Both the position numbers and the translations under genes were made by a program. Under the pieces are notes generated by a model that was not told the DNA's origin, ran no database searches, and saw nothing but the letters and a program-made list of their open reading frames with translations. DNA of 64,000 bases. Source: Flavobacteriales bacterium. GTDB lineage: Bacteria > Bacteroidota > Bacteroidia > Flavobacteriales_D > Sanyastnellaceae. Below are positions 60,401 through 64,000 of the stretch, one piece after another (the first letter of the stretch is position 1; the number at the start of each line of letters is the position of its first letter). The DNA is taken from assembly GCA_018402085.1 (NCBI GenBank), contig JAGYJM010000002.1:2108001-2172000 (forward strand). The letters are read 5' to 3'.

Positions 60401-61244
60401 ATACATGTCTTAACCTTAAAGCATGTCCAATCTCATGCCAAAGCAGTGTCGCAAGTTCAGACACTCGCCAATTGAGCCATGCCTCAGGTGGAGTATAGAG
60501 CAACGAATCGCAATCAGAGTAATTCTGAGTTTGAGCAGCGAAATATTTGTAGTGATACCAAAAGTTATGGATATTCACTCTATTCGTACCATAAGCCGCC
60601 GATCCTGTAAAGCCGCAATTGTCTATATCTTGAAAGTACGCTGGACCCACGCATGTGGCATCGAGCGTTTCCCATTCATAAAAAGGAATAGAGTCTATAG
60701 TCGTTCCTGAAGAGTGAACTACAACATGCATTGCGTCATCTGGAAGTAGAGAGCTAGGATAAGTCGACTGAATGTTGTCCTCGCAATATGGAATGGTGTC
60801 AGTCATTTGAGGGTAGTCTATACTGACTACTTCAAAACGCACATTGAAAGGCAGCACCTCAAGATTCTGATTGAATGCCTCAGATATAGTAAACGGCTGG
60901 TTACCAGTTGCAATCCGGTCATTCATTTTTGCCGTAGCCCAACGCGCTAACGAGTCACCAGTCATTCCCTGAAAGGATGGAATACCATCGCTTCCATCAA
61001 TTCCGTCATCAGTAGCTGTGAAATTATTTACGAGATCAACAGACTGTGCGAAGTGCCAAGCCAGTTTGATGGTGATCGGTTTGTCATAAGTTGTAGGTGC
61101 ATAATCACTCCCCCAGTCTGTCGTGTTTATCCCCCCACCACCTTGCACTACACAAGTCTGGGAAAGAGCAGTGGTCGAGCAAATAACTACAGACAAGCCA
61201 ATAAAGCAGAGCTGTATGAGAGCAATTGAATTTGAGAGAGTCAT
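57432..61244 (-). CDS. Secreted zinc metallopeptidase/beta-helix protein with T9SS domain, copy B (intact)
   Basis: A 1270-aa exported protein with a signal peptide at about 1-29. The zincin motif HEIGHALRLRH is at 270-280, with NLMDY downstream as candidate Met-turn. The first 350 residues differ from copy A at many positions and several indels; from about SNYLL onward the two are nearly identical through the beta-helix-like region and the helical tail. Unlike copy A the frame continues into the sorting domain (FRVVPNPAQNEALVSF...QKLVVSK). It is thus the functional reference for the module. Substrate unknown; M43-like assignment is tentative. Confidence 0.85.
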   Translation of the reverse strand: MTLSNSIALIQLCFIGLSVVICSTTALSQTCVVQGGGGINTTDWGSDYAPTTYDKPITIKLAWHFAQSVDLVNNFTATDDGIDGSDGIPSFQGMTGDSLARWATAKMNDRIATGNQPFTISEAFNQNLEVLPFNVRFEVVSIDYPQMTDTIPYCEDNIQSTYPSSLLPDDAMHVVVHSSGTTIDSIPFYEWETLDATCVGPAYFQDIDNCGFTGSAAYGTNRVNIHNFWYHYKYFAAQTQNYSDCDSLLYTPPEAWLNWRVSELATLLWHEIGHALRLRHVYHHSQGYITTSNGALVWNPPLSNYLLESSISDLCSDTPTPDTVLTVFNGFHPQDGDTNGGYDCSACWSTYTDNQPNDDPPLEYVCSNNLMDYCRDTDYGVSLTPQQLGRMFRSVYEERFDIIKQDYCEVDTACNLVINPFETVEWRSAKIVRGNLIIRSNAELTVRNHVYMPLDGRVIIEPGGKLIVEEGCFTTKCDGLWIGIEVWGDASQPQIASQQGTLELKDAVIENAHTGIWVRENDELCDYVQGSGGGIVHAESSTIRNCYIGAEYAPYHWTNALGDSTRNVSYFDDVTFIQTRPLNGDFLFRSHIILNEIVKIPFRGCTFTDMVANDSTYQSYYGDDGIENMGTGIDARTSSFEVLQWCSGMPGTDGTCSGGSWQPSIFSNLRFGIHASDEFGTSSFKVNDATFEGNAVGILAEGIYNGPSIMYNTFELKPLPVNNTGLNQGWALAGVQMEETQGFEIEENTFLGLPNGDIGNEQLIGAAFVDTDTLVANECYLNTFDALHAGAFAQGRNGGFNDAFLPGLEFRCNTFGGSTDNSYGDIVLADSSTIDLIQGLPEDDAVAGNKFSHLCPGMSEPSDIVLGIDALGFTYYFDDESPDEEPICKSNLVNEIEFEGENPCLADGSVTHNKQELLNEIDDLEDILADTEAIYRGLLDCGNRQVAVDAVNDPTLSSLEVRNALLNCSPYVSDSLFQLTFDRVPELSPWHMAQVLLANSPLSLRVKQMMLNSGLSPYYQQLVLNGQNGGPTHKSILEADLSSLQLKLDRARQDYKRLSYLHGDSLKWDEVIIRMEAEGAPPRAKIGANYFAKETATADSLIGSLPTSTTKEKALKAITETLLDTAHCPRFTTQQETILRILAANPTAEGRSMARAALRRTTGEVHQTPLLLPTSKRAMRSEPLLKAESLFRVVPNPAQNEALVSFTPPGEGVNVALQLTDINGKLIQEYNNVNNGIQLVSLNDLSSGMYLMLLSFDGIQVETQKLVVSK

Positions 61245-61269
61245 AAGAATGATGTTAAGATTTGATTTT

Positions 61270-61300
61270 TAAATATAGGAATGAATGCCGAACAATCAAA
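61270..61300 (-). promoter_or_regulatory. Predicted Bacteroidota promoter, module copy B
   Basis: On the minus strand TTTG (61297-61300), 19 bp, then TATATTTA (61270-61277). It is conserved with copy A although surrounding bases have changed. Confidence 0.72.
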
Positions 61301-61379
61301 TAACGCTTTCGTTTTTAACAGATTAGAAGAAACACCGTTACACAGGTCAACTGGTTTCGAGAATCCTCGTGCTTTGATA

Positions 61380-61700
61380 CCTCTCAGCCTCGGGTCTCAG
61401 GAGAGCCTTATTCGTTTGTTGCTGATTTATTAAACGCTGCGCTTCAACAAACCGGCGGCAATAGCCGCTTACCAGTGCGCGCACACTGCAGTGTGCGCCT
61501 ACAACAAACCTGCGGCAATAGCCGCTTACCAGTGCGTGCACACTGCAGTGTGCGCCTACAATAGACCGGCGGCAATAGCCGCCGCCACACTGAGGTAGCT
61601 TGAATAAAAATCAACAGCGCAAATATGCGCTGATGTCCCGACCTCTCTACCTCGCTTTTTCCCTATCTCTCTACCTCGCTAACGGTCGACAGGTCTATGC
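61380..61700. repeat. Intergenic palindrome cluster, copy 3
   Basis: It contains GGCGGCAATAGCCGC units, GCGCACACTGCAGTGTGCGC and CAGCGC-AAATAT-GCGCTG in the order seen at 40380-40745. The segment next to the module (61245-61450) is a true duplicate of 40254-40450. Confidence 0.85.
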
Positions 61701-61703
61701 GCT

Positions 61704-62711
61704 TTACCGGATAACCTTTTCGGTAATGACCTCTCCGGATGAAAGCTGCACGCGTACAATGTAGAGTCCTTCAGGCAATGTCCACTGCCTGGTCTCTTGA
61801 GGGGCGAACTCCGGTGTCTCGCTTCGGATCAACTGTCCTGACGGGCCGTATATATCAACTTGTGCCCGCTCGGGCGCACTGAGCAAGCTCTGAACAGAAA
61901 GCCCCGTGGGGGTCGTTTGGATCGTGAACGCATCCCGCGCTTCTGCGCGGAGAACCACCACCGGAGAATAGGCAACCGTGCCGTCATGATCCGTCTGGGC
62001 AAGACGCAGGTACCACAATCCGGGAGATGGAAGTTCTGCGGCATAGCTGTATTGCTGCGTAAGCTGTGTGGTGCCAGCTCCGTTGACGAAGCCAATAGAG
62101 GAAAAGTCTAGTCCTGTGCGGCTCAGCTGGATGTCAAAGCCGTGATTGTTGTTTTCAGAAGCGGTTGACCAGTCGAGGTAAACAGACAAGCCCTCTGCGA
62201 AGGCACTGAAATTGAGCAACTCAACAGGGAGGAAGAGGCAAAACGGACAATTTCCTGATTCATAGTAGACCTCGTAGGTGATGATCTCATCTGCCCTGTT
62301 CGCGTTGCCCTCAATGATAACCTGGCCCCCGGTTTGTGTATGCGAATCAAAGAGTGTGGCATTGTTTGAGCCGGTGACCCACGGCTCAGAACCGGAGATA
62401 TTGCGCACCCTTAGGGCGTCTCCTGAATCGCCACCTGAAGCCGAACAACCCGGGCGTGTAGACATGCGAGCTTCAACGGTAACTTCGCAAGTGGGCTCAA
62501 GGTCAAGGATGAACGACATCGATATTTGAGTACCGGGCACATCACAATTGCCTGTAACTCCGCTGCCGCAATCCGGACCTCCATAAGGGGTGAGATCACA
62601 ACCGTTCAAACAACCGCAGCCGGGTCCACTGACCGACAATACGCCGGTCAGACACTGAGAAAAAGCGAATAGCGGCGCGAGGGTGCACCACAAAAGGAGA
62701 GCGCTCTTCAT
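61704..62711 (-). CDS. Secreted protein with T9SS sorting domain, unknown function
   Basis: A 335-aa exported protein starting at 62711 (MKSALLLWCTLAPLFAFSQ signal peptide). The N-terminal 150 residues are Cys-rich and beta-like (CDLTPYGGPDCG, EPTCEVTVEARMS). Then comes LPVELLNFSAFAEGLSVYLDWSTASENNNHGFDIQLS, the fibronectin-like stretch that commonly precedes T9SS domains, and the sorting domain ends in EVITEKVIR. No catalytic motif is recognised. Confidence 0.8.
   Translation of the reverse strand: MKSALLLWCTLAPLFAFSQCLTGVLSVSGPGCGCLNGCDLTPYGGPDCGSGVTGNCDVPGTQISMSFILDLEPTCEVTVEARMSTRPGCSASGGDSGDALRVRNISGSEPWVTGSNNATLFDSHTQTGGQVIIEGNANRADEIITYEVYYESGNCPFCLFLPVELLNFSAFAEGLSVYLDWSTASENNNHGFDIQLSRTGLDFSSIGFVNGAGTTQLTQQYSYAAELPSPGLWYLRLAQTDHDGTVAYSPVVVLRAEARDAFTIQTTPTGLSVQSLLSAPERAQVDIYGPSGQLIRSETPEFAPQETRQWTLPEGLYIVRVQLSSGEVITEKVIR
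61931..61949 (-). repeat. GGATG hairpin element, locus 15
   Basis: On the minus strand: stem CGCGC, loop AGAA, stem GCGCG, then GGATG. Sense within the T9SS protein gene (codons RAEARDA), at the junction before the sorting domain. Confidence 0.75.
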
Positions 62712-62730
62712 TATCTGCAGTCTGAAATAC

Positions 62731-62758
62731 AAAGATGCGGCAAGTTGGCCGCATCTTT
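62731..62758 (-). terminator. Probable terminator after the DUF3078 gene
   Basis: AAAGATGCGGC pairs perfectly with GCCGCATCTTT (11-bp stem, 6-nt loop), about 40 bp past the DUF3078 stop. The T-run is weak. Confidence 0.6.
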
Positions 62759-62798
62759 GACATTCAGTACATTATCATTACGCTAAACCTGAGGAAAC

Positions 62799-63818
62799 TC
62801 AGAATTTGTAATTGAAGCCGATGGCAAGTACTTCTTTGAACTGAACCCCGGGGCCGCGACCGCTGTCGACCACCGTGCCTTCATCATTCAATACCGGGTC
62901 TTTCTTCTGCAGCGTGATATCATCATCGTAGATTAACTGAGTAGTGATGGTCGCACTCATGAATTTATTGATCTTCATTGAGATGAGCATCTCCCAGTTG
63001 ATATCAATATTTTCAGGGTTATTCAGGTAATTCGAGAAGAAGTCAGCGCGGGTAGTAAGGCTGACATTCTCGACGAGGTTTGCCGTGTAGGCAAGGCGAA
63101 TATACCCCCCGACCTCATGCCGGAAGTTGCGTCCGTCAGTCACTTTCTCTCCAAACTCATTGAATTCGGCGGCCTCCACACCGAATGCACCTACATCAGC
63201 AAGGCTGTCGTTGAGAACGATCGTCTGCTTGTAGGTAACAGGAGAAAGGAAAACCGTCAGCTTATCATTGGGTTTGTAGTCCATACCCAGCGAGGCGAGC
63301 GTGTAAGCCGGTGCCAGAAATTGCGAAATCAGGTTATTCTCATCCGGCACACCATCTACCAGCTCATAACCGGGTGCAAATTGGGTGCGGAAGTTGACCA
63401 GACCGCTGTAGTACCACTTCTTGCTTGCTTTATAGCCAAACTTTGAGGAGAAATCGAGGCGGTCATCAGTCTTGATCACCACGCCCTCATCCCCCTGACG
63501 CAGAATACCATAGGCAAGATCAAGGGTATTGTCCCACGAAAGGCGGTCTTTTTTATAGTTGGCAAAAGCGTTCACCAGTGCTGTACCTGAGATAGAGCTT
63601 TGCCCGCCCGCGGCCCAATTCTCGAGGTATACCTGTGAGAAATTGAGTCCGAGCGTACCGCCAGTATTCCAGGAGGTATCGGCGGGTGCATCCTCATCTT
63701 GAGGCGACTGCAGGTTCGTAAATACGCTTTCGCGTTCTTCAGGGTTCAATAGTTCATCCTGAGCGTTGAGCACTAATGAGAATAGCACAACCGGCAATAG
63801 TAGTAGATTTTTTTTCAT
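62799..63818 (-). CDS. DUF3078 outer-membrane-like protein
   Basis: A 339-aa exported protein (signal peptide MKKNLLLLPVVLFSLVLNAQ) with the DUF3078 signature NFSQVYLENWAAGGQSSISG and repeated amphipathic beta strands ending in a terminal aromatic (FNYKF), as in outer-membrane barrels. The family is restricted to Bacteroidota and its function is unknown. It starts 13 bp after the stop of an MscS gene on the same strand. Confidence 0.88.
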   Translation of the reverse strand: MKKNLLLLPVVLFSLVLNAQDELLNPEERESVFTNLQSPQDEDAPADTSWNTGGTLGLNFSQVYLENWAAGGQSSISGTALVNAFANYKKDRLSWDNTLDLAYGILRQGDEGVVIKTDDRLDFSSKFGYKASKKWYYSGLVNFRTQFAPGYELVDGVPDENNLISQFLAPAYTLASLGMDYKPNDKLTVFLSPVTYKQTIVLNDSLADVGAFGVEAAEFNEFGEKVTDGRNFRHEVGGYIRLAYTANLVENVSLTTRADFFSNYLNNPENIDINWEMLISMKINKFMSATITTQLIYDDDITLQKKDPVLNDEGTVVDSGRGPGVQFKEVLAIGFNYKF

Positions 63819-63831
63819 CGCTATGAGACTT

Positions 63832-64000
63832 TCAATCTTTAATCATGTGTACATCAACCTGCGGGAATGGTATGGTCACCCCAGCATTATCGAGCGCAAG
63901 TTTACAATTTTCGAGGGTATCGAAGTAGACATCCCAATATGCTGCGGGGTCGCACCACGGACGTACGGCCAGATTCACTGAACTGTCAGCCAGTTCTTGT
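63832..64000 (-). CDS. Mechanosensitive ion channel MscS family, C-terminal fragment (partial)
   Basis: The minus strand reads QELADSSVNLAVRPWCD, then YWDVYFDTLENCKLALDNAG, then TIPFPQVDVHMIKD and a TGA at 63832-63834. The SSVNL.VRPW and IPFPQ.DVH motifs are diagnostic of the cytoplasmic beta/alpha domain of small-conductance mechanosensitive channels. The gene runs off the right edge. It probably forms a transcription unit with the DUF3078 gene. Confidence 0.9.
   Translation of the reverse strand, partial: QELADSSVNLAVRPWCDPAAYWDVYFDTLENCKLALDNAGVTIPFPQVDVHMIKD

Overview
The window comes from a member of the Bacteroidota, most likely a free-living, probably marine Flavobacteriales of the Cryomorphaceae/Schleiferiaceae type. 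The evidence is the many large secreted proteins with type IX secretion system (T9SS) C-terminal sorting domains, the Cys-rich 'GCTD...DDGSC' repeats common in such genomes, promoters of the TTTG-N19-TAnnTTTG kind, and typical housekeeping genes. I see no rRNA, tRNA, CRISPR array, phage or transposase gene.

Layout. 0-7.5 kb: deoxynucleoside kinase, GH109-type oxidoreductase, sucD, a Cys-rich secreted protein, a small membrane gene cluster with a cysteine-less redoxin, and mnmE. 7.5-23.3 kb: a secretome block with an M60-like metallopeptidase, a SpoIID/LytB-domain protein, a fatty acid desaturase and two very large GCTD-repeat proteins. 23.3-26.3 kb: a FIST-domain protein, histidine kinase and response regulator in tandem. 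26.4-33.6 kb: two tandem vanadium-haloperoxidase-like secreted proteins. 33.6-34.9 kb: a non-coding array of about seven 160-bp units built from palindromes. 34.9-40.3 kb and 55.9-61.3 kb: two copies of a two-gene module (a predicted secreted zinc peptidase/beta-helix protein plus a secreted repeat protein), both on the minus strand, with duplicated promoters and flanking repeats. 40.9-55.1 kb: RNA helicase, cNMP/AlbA_2 regulator, BaiN-type flavoprotein, Spy-like protein, an ars operon (arsR, arsenate-reductase-like lipoprotein, acr3), an SbtB/SbtA bicarbonate pair, isocitrate dehydrogenase, a lipoprotein, a coiled-coil protein, a hybrid histidine kinase and fabD. 61.7-64 kb: a secreted protein, a DUF3078 protein and the end of an MscS channel.

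Taken together, the genes suggest an aerobic heterotroph that secretes enzymes against glycoproteins and other polymers (GH109, M60, zinc peptidases, haloperoxidases) and displays long Cys/Asp-rich repeat proteins. Three secreted proteins lack a classical T9SS domain and instead end in the same short dockerin-like motif. Two other T9SS-type genes carry a frameshift exactly at or just before the sorting domain.

The most unusual signal is a family of 19-21 bp elements at 15 separate loci: a perfect 5-6 bp stem of variable, covarying sequence, a tetraloop AAAA/AGAA/GAAA, then an invariant GGATG. Nearly all lie inside coding regions of unrelated genes, in both orientations and several reading frames. 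I do not know of a description of this family. Intergenic regions carry a second, separate set of palindromes and short tandem repeats.
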